Below are positions 1 to 7,698 of a stretch of 8,272 bases of DNA, piece by piece. The notes under the pieces are model-generated. The model saw only the letters and a list, made by a program, of their open reading frames with translations, was not told the DNA's origin and did not search any database. Numbering within the stretch: position 1 is the first letter of the stretch; the number at the start of each line of letters is the position of its first letter. The translations under genes and the position numbers were made by a program. The DNA is from Xanthobacteraceae bacterium (GTDB lineage: Bacteria; Pseudomonadota; Alphaproteobacteria; Rhizobiales; Xanthobacteraceae): the NCBI GenBank assembly GCA_030044035.1, contig JASHWN010000367.1:1-8272 (forward strand), read 5' to 3'.

Positions 1-501
1 GAGAGCGGCACGATCGGCAACGGCAACGACGACGCCAACTGCCAGTTGTTGGCTGACTTCGGCCGCATCAGTTCGGCGCCGACCTATGGCACGGCGGAGA
101 CGTGGACGCTGATCAACGGCGGCACATGGGATCACCCGATCCACATCCATTTCGAGGAAGGTCACATCCTTGCACGCAACGGCAGCGCCGCCAACGTTCC
201 ACCTTGGGAACAAGGTCGCAAGGACGTCTATCGGCTGCACCCCGGCGGCAGCGTAACGATCTTCATACAGTTCCGCGATTGGGCCGGCATGTTCATGGAG
301 CACTGCCACAACACCATGCACGAGGACAACGCCATGCTGTTGCGGTGGGAGATCAACGACGCCGGCGGCGTATTCCTCAATCCGCTGCCGACCCCGATCC
401 CGGCGCCGACCGGCGTCACCTTCGAAGCGCCCGACGAGATCCTGGCCGGCGCCTTTCCGCCGTACACCAGCACCAAGAATGGCAGCGCGCCCGGCGGGTA
501 A
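1..501 (+). CDS. Multicopper oxidase, CotA/laccase-like, C-terminal part (5' truncated by window)
   Basis: The frame is open from base 1, so the start lies outside the window and only about 166 C-terminal residues are seen. Two classic copper motifs of the last cupredoxin domain are present: HPIHIH (codons 133-150) and HCHNTMHEDNAM (codons 301-336). The second motif holds the type 1 copper Cys between two His, a further His, and a Met ten residues after the Cys in the axial position, with the HED spacing typical of CotA and bilirubin-oxidase-type enzymes. By family knowledge these motifs supply ligands to the type 1 copper and the trinuclear cluster that reduces O2 to water while oxidising phenols, bilirubin or metal ions; the substrate cannot be told from this fragment. 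A Pro/Ala/Gly-rich tail of about 45 residues follows the core. Such enzymes are usually exported, but any signal peptide lies upstream. It converges on the YjeF-like gene. Confidence 0.93.
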   Translation, partial: ESGTIGNGNDDANCQLLADFGRISSAPTYGTAETWTLINGGTWDHPIHIHFEEGHILARNGSAANVPPWEQGRKDVYRLHPGGSVTIFIQFRDWAGMFMEHCHNTMHEDNAMLLRWEINDAGGVFLNPLPTPIPAPTGVTFEAPDEILAGAFPPYTSTKNGSAPGG

Positions 502-510
502 TGGACTATC

Positions 511-539
511 CCGGCGCCCACTTTCCACGGGGGCGCCGG
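511..539. terminator. GC-rich hairpin just after the multicopper oxidase stop
   Basis: CCGGCGCCC (511-519) and GGGCGCCGG (531-539) form a perfect 9-bp stem around an 11-nt loop, starting 10 nt after the oxidase stop codon. No T-run follows on either strand, so it is not a canonical intrinsic terminator. Its place between two convergent genes suggests an mRNA 3'-end or termination-assisting structure usable from both sides; that role is inferred from position. Confidence 0.45.
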
Positions 540-639
540 AGGCTTGCGGCACAGCATTGCCAGAGCGTGCGGGCGGCTCAGGATTGTTCCGCCGGCCATG
601 GCGGTGTTTGCCGAACAGCCGTCGCTTTCCGGAAGCGCA
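540..639. other. Convergent intergenic remainder, nothing recognised
   Basis: This 100-bp stretch lies between the hairpin and the stop of the minus-strand YjeF-like gene. I see no convincing small gene, promoter or T-tract terminator. A short imperfect palindrome (CGCTTTCCGGAAGCG, about 624-638) has no room for a loop and is not called. Confidence 0.5.
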
Positions 640-2280
640 CTATTTGTGCAAATAAAACAGATTTTGCTCGAGCTGAAGGTCGCAGTCGCGGAACGCTTCG
701 ACAAGCGCTTCGAGCACGTCAGCTGATCCGATTGTATTCTCGTGCAGGGCATCGCGGGCGATATCGGCCGCCAGGCCGTGGAGGTGGACCGCCGCCGCGA
801 CGCGTAGATCATCGAGCAACACGCGCGCGAACGGACGATCCGCGGTCGGCGCCGGATCGGCGGCGTCGGTGCGGTGATCGACATGTCGCGCCAGCGCCGC
901 GCCCACTAGGCCAGAAAGCAGTTCATCGACGCCCGCCTTGGCCAGCGCGGCATTGCCGCTCAAATTGATCCACGCCTCCTCGGACGCGCCGGCGACCACA
1001 CTTCGCTGGCCCTTCAGCACCACGCAGGCGCCGGTCGCTCCGGCGATCCGCTGCGCCGCGGTGACCCTGTCGGCCCGGATATCATCGACAGAAAAGCCGG
1101 CGAGCCGCGCCGCCTGCTCGGCATGCGGCATCAGGACCAGGAACGGCGTCTTGGCGCCGCGTTTGATTTCGGCGAACTGCGCTTCGAATGCGTCCAAGCC
1201 GTCACCGTCGATAATCAGCGGCAGCGTACAAGTGCTTGCCAACCGCCGCACGAAGGCGCCGGTCGCCGGATTGTGTGAAAGTCCCGGGCCGATCACGACG
1301 GCGTCCTTGCCGGCGAGTAGCTCGCCAATCCGCTCGTCTGCCGTTGCTGCGATGGTACCCTGATCGGTTTCCGGGACCGCGTAGGTGGCGAGTGCCGCAT
1401 GAAAACCCGCGACCGTCGGCTGGATTGACTTCGGACACGCCACCGTGACCCGGCCGGCGCCGGCGCTCAACGCCGCCATGCCGACGAGTGCCGCAGTGCC
1501 TTCGCGGCCTGCTGAACCGGCGATGACGAGCACATGGCCAAATTGCCTCAATTGGCCGAATGGCCGCTCGTCGCGCTCTGCCGGCGGGGCAAACGTCATG
1601 CCGACCTCGCGGCCGGTGATCACCCTTACGGCCGCCGCGCTTGGCACGAAGGCCGGTTGTACGCCGAGCTCGCTGACGGCAATTGGCCCCGCCGTCAAAT
1701 GGCCGAACACGTGGGCCGGCTTCGGCGCGATCAACGCGATGATGCCGTGCGGGAAAGCCACGTTACCGCCGGTCTGCAATGCTGTTTTGCTGTCGGCGTC
1801 GACGCCCGTCGGCACGTCGACCGCGACGATGCTGCCCGGGGCGTCGTTGACCGCCGCTACCGCTGCCGCGACGAGCCCGCGCAGCGGGGGCTTGAAACCG
1901 GTCCCCACCAGAGCGTCGACGATTAAATCGGCGCCAAGCGCCTGTTGCACGGAGACGCTGGCGAAATCCGCCTCATCCGCAATCCAGATCGGCTCGACGT
2001 CGGGAGCAAGGCACGCCGCGAGTTCGGGACGTAGTTCATCGACTCCCTTTGCTAAAACGATCACTGCAACCGCATCGGCGACGCGACGCAGGGCCTCGGC
2101 CGCGATCAGTCCGGCGCCGCCGTTCTTCCCCCTGCCGCAGAGCACGCAGACTGACCTGAATTTGAACTGCGAGACGCAAAATTGAGCGACGGCATAGCCG
2201 GCCCGCCGCATGAGCACCTGGGGGTCTGCTTCCGGCCCGCGGGCCGCCTCGCCGGCTTCACTGCAGGTGAGAATTCGCAT
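640..2280 (-). CDS. Bifunctional NAD(P)H-hydrate epimerase/dehydratase (YjeF) homologue with altered active-site motifs
   Basis: This 546-aa protein has the full two-domain YjeF layout. An N-terminal epimerase-type Rossmann domain covers about residues 1-225 (LMRRAG near 23-28, VDALVGTG 121-128, DVPTG 155-159). A ribokinase-like ADP-dependent dehydratase domain covers about 240-546 (GSAGREG 255-261, VIGPGL 329-334, IDGDGLDAF 357-365, VLKG 421-424). Family members repair NADHX and NADPHX, the hydrated damage products of NAD(P)H: the N-domain interconverts R and S epimers and the C-domain dehydrates the S form using ADP. Key motifs deviate here. NNGGDG is KNGGAG (residues 52-57), PHPGE is PHAEQ (385-389), and the GTGD/GSGD catalytic loop reads GVDE (450-453), placing Glu where the general-base Asp is expected. 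An extra linker of about 25 residues (468-492) follows. The ATG at 2280 fits the family N-terminus; it begins 6 nt after the upstream gene's stop with no clear Shine-Dalgarno, suggesting translational coupling. The fold is secure, activity is doubtful, so I give no symbol. Confidence 0.9.
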   Translation of the reverse strand: MRILTCSEAGEAARGPEADPQVLMRRAGYAVAQFCVSQFKFRSVCVLCGRGKNGGAGLIAAEALRRVADAVAVIVLAKGVDELRPELAACLAPDVEPIWIADEADFASVSVQQALGADLIVDALVGTGFKPPLRGLVAAAVAAVNDAPGSIVAVDVPTGVDADSKTALQTGGNVAFPHGIIALIAPKPAHVFGHLTAGPIAVSELGVQPAFVPSAAAVRVITGREVGMTFAPPAERDERPFGQLRQFGHVLVIAGSAGREGTAALVGMAALSAGAGRVTVACPKSIQPTVAGFHAALATYAVPETDQGTIAATADERIGELLAGKDAVVIGPGLSHNPATGAFVRRLASTCTLPLIIDGDGLDAFEAQFAEIKRGAKTPFLVLMPHAEQAARLAGFSVDDIRADRVTAAQRIAGATGACVVLKGQRSVVAGASEEAWINLSGNAALAKAGVDELLSGLVGAALARHVDHRTDAADPAPTADRPFARVLLDDLRVAAAVHLHGLAADIARDALHENTIGSADVLEALVEAFRDCDLQLEQNLFYLHK

Positions 2281-2286
2281 CGCGAC

Positions 2287-3225
2287 TTACGAGGCGACGA
2301 AATATTCGTCCGGCCGGATGCGCGTGACCTTTCGGGTGGCGCGCAGCGGCACGATGATGCCCAATTCCGGATCGGCAAAATCGGTAAACAGCGGCGGTCG
2401 TGGCGCCATGAGCACCGGCTCCGGAAAGAAAGGCGAGCCGTACCGGGCGACTGGTCCCAATCCCGGCACGTCCTGGACCAGGCAAGGCACCTGGGCGAAG
2501 CCCGCCTGCAGCAAGCGGTAGAGCCGATGATAGCCGCCGCAAAGAAACAAACGGCCACCATGGCGCAGGACCACGACGAGGTTGGGCCGCGCCGCAACCA
2601 CGAAACTGACCAGCAACGGTCCGTCTTCCGCCCGCTGATTGCAGCGCAGGCTCATCACCTCCAAGGCGGGGTGAATGCCGACGATGCTGACGGATTTTTG
2701 CGTGTAATCCAAGCTGGCGTGAAACGGCGAGGAATGCTTGGGATTAAAGCAAAGCCGCACGGCCGAGAGCGGATTCTCCGGATCGAGGCCGCCGCCGCCA
2801 AGGCTTTGCCCGTATCGGACATCCAGGCTCGGAAAAGCGGCAATCAAACTCGCGATTTGCACCAGCTCCGCCGTCCATCTGCCTTCCGGAAAAGCGGCCT
2901 TGCATTCGGGCCGCGACATAATGTGATTGATCTCAGCGAGGGCTTGTCCATCCTGCACCGGCAGCGCGGCGGCTGCGGGCGCAAGGGGCGGCAACGCGCG
3001 AATGCGCGACTCGGCGCGCGCTCGCTCCGTAAGCAGCCGGCCCATCGCCTCGGGATGAACACCCTTGTCGCGCAAGAATGCGACGGCCTGATCTTCGGTA
3101 TTATGGCCGAGAAGAACCGAGTGCGCCCGATAACCTGCGGGACTATCGCTTGACGAAATGGATTCGCCGCCAAGCGCCGTGTGGCGCCGGTCCACCACCC
3201 GAAACGTGGTCTCCGCTTCCTGCAT
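2287..3225 (-). CDS. Uncharacterised 312-aa protein with a ParB/sulfiredoxin-like GYHR segment
   Basis: I do not recognise a named family. The N-terminus (about 1-30) is polar and looks disordered, and 75-90 is an Ala/Pro-rich linker. The best conserved-looking part is residues 212-250: two hydrophobic strands (LVVVL, RLFLCG), then GYHRLYRLLQAG (231-242) and VPCLV (246-250). This strand, G-x-H-R, helix, 'vPclv' order resembles the core of ParB/sulfiredoxin-like folds, in which the His/Arg-bearing turn binds nucleotide or phosphate. The C-terminus (RPPLFTDFADPELG at 266-279, then a basic strand) looks like a second conserved block. No signal peptide, membrane segment or Cys cluster is evident. 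The ATG at 3225 is supported by AGGA 7 nt upstream and a plausible promoter. It is the first gene of an operon with the YjeF-like gene, 6 nt apart, and diverges from lhr. The ParB-like link is a motif-level inference; DNA binding or nuclease activity should not be assumed. Confidence 0.82.
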   Translation of the reverse strand: MQEAETTFRVVDRRHTALGGESISSSDSPAGYRAHSVLLGHNTEDQAVAFLRDKGVHPEAMGRLLTERARAESRIRALPPLAPAAAALPVQDGQALAEINHIMSRPECKAAFPEGRWTAELVQIASLIAAFPSLDVRYGQSLGGGGLDPENPLSAVRLCFNPKHSSPFHASLDYTQKSVSIVGIHPALEVMSLRCNQRAEDGPLLVSFVVAARPNLVVVLRHGGRLFLCGGYHRLYRLLQAGFAQVPCLVQDVPGLGPVARYGSPFFPEPVLMAPRPPLFTDFADPELGIIVPLRATRKVTRIRPDEYFVAS

Positions 3226-3232
3226 GGGTGTA

Positions 3233-3236
3233 TCCT
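3233..3236 (-). promoter_or_regulatory. Shine-Dalgarno for the GYHR protein gene
   Basis: On the minus strand AGGA lies 7 nt before the ATG at 3225. This is normal spacing, and it selects that ATG as the start. It is the clearest ribosome-binding site in the window. Confidence 0.6.
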
Positions 3237-3250
3237 ATGCCTTCTGCAGC

Positions 3251-3278
3251 ATACTACCATGCATTGAGCAGGCGCCAA
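3251..3278 (-). promoter_or_regulatory. Candidate sigma70-type promoter for the GYHR/YjeF-like operon
   Basis: Read on the minus strand, TTGGCG (3273-3278) is followed after 16 nt by TAGTAT (3251-3256). Both are reasonable matches to -35 and -10 hexamers. Transcription would start around 3243-3245, giving a leader of about 20 nt that carries the AGGA site. This is pattern matching only. Confidence 0.42.
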
Positions 3279-3331
3279 AAGCGACGACATGATCGAGACA
3301 TTCGCGCGCGCGGGCGGCGGCCACTCGGCAT

Positions 3332-3343
3332 CCCTATATAGGG
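3332..3343. promoter_or_regulatory. 12-bp perfect palindrome CCCTATATAGGG upstream of lhr
   Basis: The sequence equals its own reverse complement and ends 20 nt before the lhr ATG at 3364. The inner TATATA could serve as a -10 element, although no good -35 lies 16-18 nt upstream, or the whole could be an operator half-site pair. A third copy of the arm, CCCTAT (3360-3365), overlaps the start codon. It does not resemble the alphaproteobacterial LexA box (GTTC-N7-GTTC), which I do not find in this gap. The function is unknown. Confidence 0.35.
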
Positions 3344-3363
3344 CTTGCCTGCGTAGACTCCCT

Positions 3364-6300
3364 ATGGACCCTTCGAACCTGTTCCATCCCGCCGTAGCCA
3401 AGTGGTTTGCGGACCAGTTCTCCGCACCCACGAATGCTCAAGCGGAGGCTTGGCCGGCTATCAAAGCCGGCCGCCACGCCTTGCTTGCGGCGCCGACCGG
3501 CTCCGGAAAGACGCTCGCCGCATTTCTGGCAGTGATCGACGACCTGGTTCGGCAGGGGCTCGATGGCGGCCTGCCGGAAGAGACGCAGGTGGTTTACGTC
3601 TCGCCGCTGAAGGCCCTGTCGAATGACATTGACCGCAATCTGGCGGCGCCGCTGGCTGGCATCCGTGAGGAACTTCGCCGCAGCGGCCTCCCCGACGTCG
3701 CGATCCGCACCTGGGTCCGCACCGGCGATACCAGCTCGGCCGAGCGCGAACGGATGCGCCGCCGCCCGCCGCATATTCTCGTGACCACCCCGGAATCTCT
3801 GTACATCCTGCTCGGGTCGGAATCCGGCCGCAAAATGCTGGCGACGACCCGCACGGTGATCGTCGACGAGATCCATGCCGTGGCGCCGAACAAGCGCGGC
3901 GCCCATCTCGCCCTTTCGCTGGAGCGGCTCGCTGCCATTTGCGGCGACCGTCTGCTGCGCATTGGTCTCTCCGCCACGCAGAATCCGATCGGTACGATCG
4001 CTCGCCTGCTGGTCGGGGCGGCTGCCGAGGGTGCAGCCCAGCCTAAGGCGACAATCATCGACATCGGGCATCAGCGCACGCGCGATCTTAAGCTCGAGCT
4101 TCCGGACGCGCCGCTGGAGGCGGTGATGTCGGGGGAAGTCTGGCAGCAGGTCTATGCGCGGCTGACGCAGCTGATCGAGACCCACCGCACCAGCCTGGTG
4201 TTCGTCAACACCCGTCGCATGGCGGAACGCGTCGCGCGCGAATTGTCCGAGCGGCTCGGCGACGCCGTCGTCACCGCGCACCACGGCAGCATGGCCAAGG
4301 AGAACCGCCTGGCCGCCGAGCAGCGGCTCAAACATGGCAAGCTGAAGGCCTTGGTGGCGACGGCCTCGCTCGAACTCGGTATCGACATCGGCGACGTCGA
4401 TCTCGTCTGCCAGCTCGGCTCGCCGCGCTTGATCGCGAGCCTGCTGCAGCGGGTCGGCCGTTCCGGTCACTCGGTCGGCGGCACCCCGAAGGGGCGGCTG
4501 TTTCCGTTGTCGCGTGACGATCTCGTCGAGTGTGCGGCTTTGCTCGACAGTGTTCGCCGCGGCGAGCTCGATTGCATCGCCATTCCGCACCAGCCGCTTG
4601 ACGTGCTGGCGCAGCAGATCGTGGCCGAAGTGGCGGCGCAGGATTGGCCGGAGGCAACGCTCTATCAGAGATTCCGCCGCGCCTATCCGTTTCGCGAACT
4701 TGAGCGCACGGATTTCGCCGCCGTCGTCCAAATGCTGGCTGAAGGTTTTGCGACAAGCCGCGGCCGGCGCGGCGCGCTTATTCATCGCGATGCGGTCAAT
4801 GGTGTGCTGCGCGCCCGGCGCGGCGCGAGGATGACCGCGCTGACCTCGGGCGGCACGATACCGGACACCGCCGATTATCAGGTCCTGCTCGAGCCTGACA
4901 ACCACATCATCGGCAGCGTCAACGAGGATTTCGCGGTCGAGAGTCTGGCCGGCGATGTTTTTCAGCTCGGCAACGCCTCATACCGGATTCTGCGCGTCGA
5001 GCGCGGCACCGTTCGGGTCGAGGATGCGCATGGTCAACCGCCCACTATCCCGTTCTGGCTGGGCGAGGCGCCGGGCCGCAGCGACGAACTGTCGGCCGCG
5101 GTCTCGCGCTTGCGCGGCGAACTCGACCAGCGGCTGCGAGCCGATCGCTCGGGGAATGCTGCGCGAAAGTGGCTCGAAGAGATCGGAATCGACTCGCGCG
5201 CCGCGGAGCAGCTCCTCGAATATCTTGCCGCGGGCGCCGCGGCGTTGGGCTGCCTGCCGACCCAGGACACCATCGTGCTGGAACGCTTCTTCGACGAAGC
5301 GGGGGGCATGCAGCTCGTCATTCATGCCCCGTTCGGCAGCCGCCTCAACCGCGCCTGGGGCTTGGCGCTGCGCAAGCGGTTCTGCCGCAAATTCAATTTC
5401 GAACTGCAGGCTGCCGCGACCGAAGACAATATCGTCCTGTCGCTGACCACTGCGCACAGTTTCGAACTGGGCGAGGTGGCGCGCTATCTGCACTCCCAGA
5501 GCGTGCGTCCGTTGCTGATCCAGGCCATGCTCGACGCGCCCATGTTTGCGGCGCGCTGGCGTTGGGTGGCAGGCGTGGCGCTCGCGCTGCCGCGGTTCCG
5601 CGGCGGCAGGAAGGTGCCCCCGCAACTGATGCGGATGCAGGCCGAAGATCTCATCGCTGCGGTGTTTCCGGATCAAATCGCCTGTGCGGAGAACCTCGTC
5701 GGCGAACGCGAAGTGCCGGACCATCCGCTGACCAATCAGGCGATCTCCGACTGCCTGCATGAGGCGATGGACATCGACGGGCTGGAGCGTCTGCTTGCGC
5801 GGCTTGAAGCCGGCGCCGTCCGCGTCGTCGCTTGCGATCTCACCCAGCCCTCGCCGCTGGCGCTCGAAGTGCTCTCAGCGCGGCCTTACGCTTTTCTCGA
5901 CGATGCGCCATTGGAGGAGCGGCGGACCCAGGCGGTCATGGCGCGGCGCTGGCACGATCCGCAAAGCGCGTCGGAACTCGGCCGGCTCGATCCCGAGGCG
6001 ATCGCGCGGGTCTCTGCCGAGGCTTGGCCCGATCCTGAAAACGCCGAAGAGCTTCACGATTCGCTGCTCTGGCTCGGCTGCCTGACGGACGCGGAAGCGC
6101 GCGCCGCCGAGCCGTGGCGCAAGTGGCTGGAAGAATTGGCCGGGCAAAAGCGGGTCGCCCGCTTGTACACTCCAGGAGCGACGCTTTGGATTCCAGCGGA
6201 GCGGCTGAATCAGTTCCGCGCCGTGTGGCCGCAATCCACGCTTGACCCTGAAATTGCGCCGCCGCCCGATCAGCAGGCAGTTTGGTCGCCCGATCGGGCA

Positions 6301-7698
6301 CTGGTGGAGATTCTGCGCGGGCGGCTGGAGGGCCTCGGGCCGGTGACGCAAACAGCGTTGGCCGCGCCGCTCGCGCTTGAGGCTGAGGCGGCCGCCGGTG
6401 CGCTCGCGGCATTGGAGAGCGAAGGCACTATTCTGCGGGGACGGTTTGTCGCCGACGTCAACGACGAGCAATGGTGCGATCGTCGCCTGCTGGCGCGCAT
6501 TCATCATACGACGATCCGCCGGCTGCGCGCGGAAATCGAGCCGGTGGCGGCGCGCGACTTCCTGCGCTTTTTGTTTTCCTGGCAGCATGTCGATAACGAT
6601 GCGCGGCTCGAAGGACCGCACGCGCTGCCGTCGGCGTTGGCTTTGCTGGAAGGCTTTGAAGCGCCCGCCGCTTCGTGGGAAACCGAAATTCTTCCGGCGC
6701 GTATTGCAGGCTACGAGCCGGCTTGGTTGGACACCCAGTGCATCGCCGGCCGCGCCATTTGGGCGCGTCTGACGCCGCCCGCAAATGACAACCGCCGCGG
6801 CCGCGCCACTACGCCGGTGCGATCGACGCCGATCGCCTTGCTCGATCGCCGGCGGCTGGGGCACTGGCTTTCGCTTTCGCCGCAGATGAGCCCTCCGTTG
6901 CCGAGCCCGCGGGCGCAATTGCTGCTCGACTGCCTACGCGCGAACGGAGCAATGTTCTTTGATGAATTGGCCGAAGCGTCGCATTTGCTGCGGCCACAAC
7001 TCGAAGACACGCTGGGCGAACTGGTCGCGCTCGGCTTGGTGACGTCCGACAGTTTCGCCGGCCTGCGCGCGCTATTGGTGCCGTCGAGCCGGCGCAAGCC
7101 GATTGCCGGCGCGAAACGGCGCGGGCGCGTTCTCGCCTTCGACATCGAAAGCGGCGGGCGTTGGGCGCTGATCCGTCGCGCGGCGCAGTCTGACGGGATG
7201 AATGAGCAGGAGAGGGCGGCCGGCAGCGAGCAGGTGGCGAGAACGCTGTTGCAGCGCTACGGCGTCGTATTCTGGCGGTTGCTCGCCCGCGAAGCCGGCT
7301 GGCTGCCGCCGTGGCGCGATCTGCTCCGCATTTACCGCCGTCTCGAGGCGCGCGGCGAAATCCGCGGCGGGCGTTTTGTCGCGGGCTTTTCCGGTGAGCA
7401 GTATGCGCTTCCAGAGGCGGTCGGTTTGCTGCGGGAAACGCGCCGCCGGCCGCTCTCGGAGCAGTGGATTTCGTTGTCTGGCGCCGACCCGCTGAACCTG
7501 ATCGGCATTCTCACGCCCGGCCCGCGATTGCCGGCGTTGACGGATAATCGCCTGATTTATCGTGACGGCTTGCCGGTTGCCACGCTCGCGGCAGGCAAGG
7601 TGGATTTTCTGACCACGTTGGATGGCGCCAGCCGCTGGGAAGCCGAAAAACGATTGATGCGGTCTGCCGCCCGCGGGTTACTTGCTCATCTCAGCTAA
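3364..7698 (+). CDS. lhr: Lhr, large ATP-dependent SF2 helicase, full length
   Basis: About 1444 aa, close to the roughly 1500 aa of full-length Lhr and far longer than the roughly 800-aa ligase-associated relatives. Helicase motifs in order: APTGSGKT (Walker A, 43-50), SPLKAL (80-85), TTPES (141-145), VDEIHA (DEIH box, 167-172), LSAT (202-205), FVNTRR (280-285), [13 protein letters not shown] (334-346), QRVGRSGH (362-369). The Lhr core continues with a winged-helix and beta-barrel region, including [11 protein letters not shown] (about 508-518) and [12 protein letters not shown] (562-573); the Trp there probably matches the DNA-stacking Trp of mycobacterial Lhr. The C-terminal ~590 residues form the HTH_42/AlkZ-like region, ending with NRLIYRDG (1395-1402). 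Studied Lhr proteins translocate 3'-5' on ssDNA, unwind RNA:DNA hybrids and are tied to DNA repair. I chose ATG 3364 because [15 protein letters not shown] matches typical Lhr starts; an in-frame ATG at 3289 would add 25 unlikely residues. Neither start has a clear Shine-Dalgarno. The gene diverges from the GYHR/YjeF-like operon and appears undamaged. Confidence 0.95.
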   Translation: MDPSNLFHPAVAKWFADQFSAPTNAQAEAWPAIKAGRHALLAAPTGSGKTLAAFLAVIDDLVRQGLDGGLPEETQVVYVSPLKALSNDIDRNLAAPLAGIREELRRSGLPDVAIRTWVRTGDTSSAERERMRRRPPHILVTTPESLYILLGSESGRKMLATTRTVIVDEIHAVAPNKRGAHLALSLERLAAICGDRLLRIGLSATQNPIGTIARLLVGAAAEGAAQPKATIIDIGHQRTRDLKLELPDAPLEAVMSGEVWQQVYARLTQLIETHRTSLVFVNTRRMAERVARELSERLGDAVVTAHHGSMAKENRLAAEQRLKHGKLKALVATASLELGIDIGDVDLVCQLGSPRLIASLLQRVGRSGHSVGGTPKGRLFPLSRDDLVECAALLDSVRRGELDCIAIPHQPLDVLAQQIVAEVAAQDWPEATLYQRFRRAYPFRELERTDFAAVVQMLAEGFATSRGRRGALIHRDAVNGVLRARRGARMTALTSGGTIPDTADYQVLLEPDNHIIGSVNEDFAVESLAGDVFQLGNASYRILRVERGTVRVEDAHGQPPTIPFWLGEAPGRSDELSAAVSRLRGELDQRLRADRSGNAARKWLEEIGIDSRAAEQLLEYLAAGAAALGCLPTQDTIVLERFFDEAGGMQLVIHAPFGSRLNRAWGLALRKRFCRKFNFELQAAATEDNIVLSLTTAHSFELGEVARYLHSQSVRPLLIQAMLDAPMFAARWRWVAGVALALPRFRGGRKVPPQLMRMQAEDLIAAVFPDQIACAENLVGEREVPDHPLTNQAISDCLHEAMDIDGLERLLARLEAGAVRVVACDLTQPSPLALEVLSARPYAFLDDAPLEERRTQAVMARRWHDPQSASELGRLDPEAIARVSAEAWPDPENAEELHDSLLWLGCLTDAEARAAEPWRKWLEELAGQKRVARLYTPGATLWIPAERLNQFRAVWPQSTLDPEIAPPPDQQAVWSPDRALVEILRGRLEGLGPVTQTALAAPLALEAEAAAGALAALESEGTILRGRFVADVNDEQWCDRRLLARIHHTTIRRLRAEIEPVAARDFLRFLFSWQHVDNDARLEGPHALPSALALLEGFEAPAASWETEILPARIAGYEPAWLDTQCIAGRAIWARLTPPANDNRRGRATTPVRSTPIALLDRRRLGHWLSLSPQMSPPLPSPRAQLLLDCLRANGAMFFDELAEASHLLRPQLEDTLGELVALGLVTSDSFAGLRALLVPSSRRKPIAGAKRRGRVLAFDIESGGRWALIRRAAQSDGMNEQERAAGSEQVARTLLQRYGVVFWRLLAREAGWLPPWRDLLRIYRRLEARGEIRGGRFVAGFSGEQYALPEAVGLLRETRRRPLSEQWISLSGADPLNLIGILTPGPRLPALTDNRLIYRDGLPVATLAAGKVDFLTTLDGASRWEAEKRLMRSAARGLLAHLS

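Noticed and set aside
624..638. Short inverted repeat CGCTTTCCGGAAGCG near the YjeF-like gene stop
   Set aside because: It has one bulged base, no loop and no T-tract, so it is unlikely to act as a terminator.
102..968. Plus-strand open frame (288 codons) across the oxidase end and the intergenic gap
   Set aside because: It is out of frame with the copper motifs and is His/Arg/Pro-rich, a typical shadow; it also crosses two real gene ends.
1445..2185. Plus-strand open frame (246 codons) opposite the YjeF-like gene
   Set aside because: The Ala/Ser/Thr/Pro-rich translation has no motif, while the minus strand encodes clear YjeF motifs throughout.
2182..3153. Plus-strand open frame (323 codons) opposite the GYHR gene
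   Set aside because: It has no recognisable domain and no ribosome site. The minus strand has a Shine-Dalgarno, a promoter and a coherent strand-helix pattern.
3289..3363. Upstream ATG at 3289 as the lhr start
   Set aside because: The extra 25 residues do not resemble Lhr N-termini, no Shine-Dalgarno precedes it, and the ATG at 3364 begins exactly where family similarity starts.
3334..4905. Long minus-strand open frame (523 codons) opposite the start of lhr
   Set aside because: It lies wholly antisense to strongly recognisable helicase motifs. Its translation is Arg/Ala/Gly/Gln-rich with no domain, as expected for a high-GC shadow frame.
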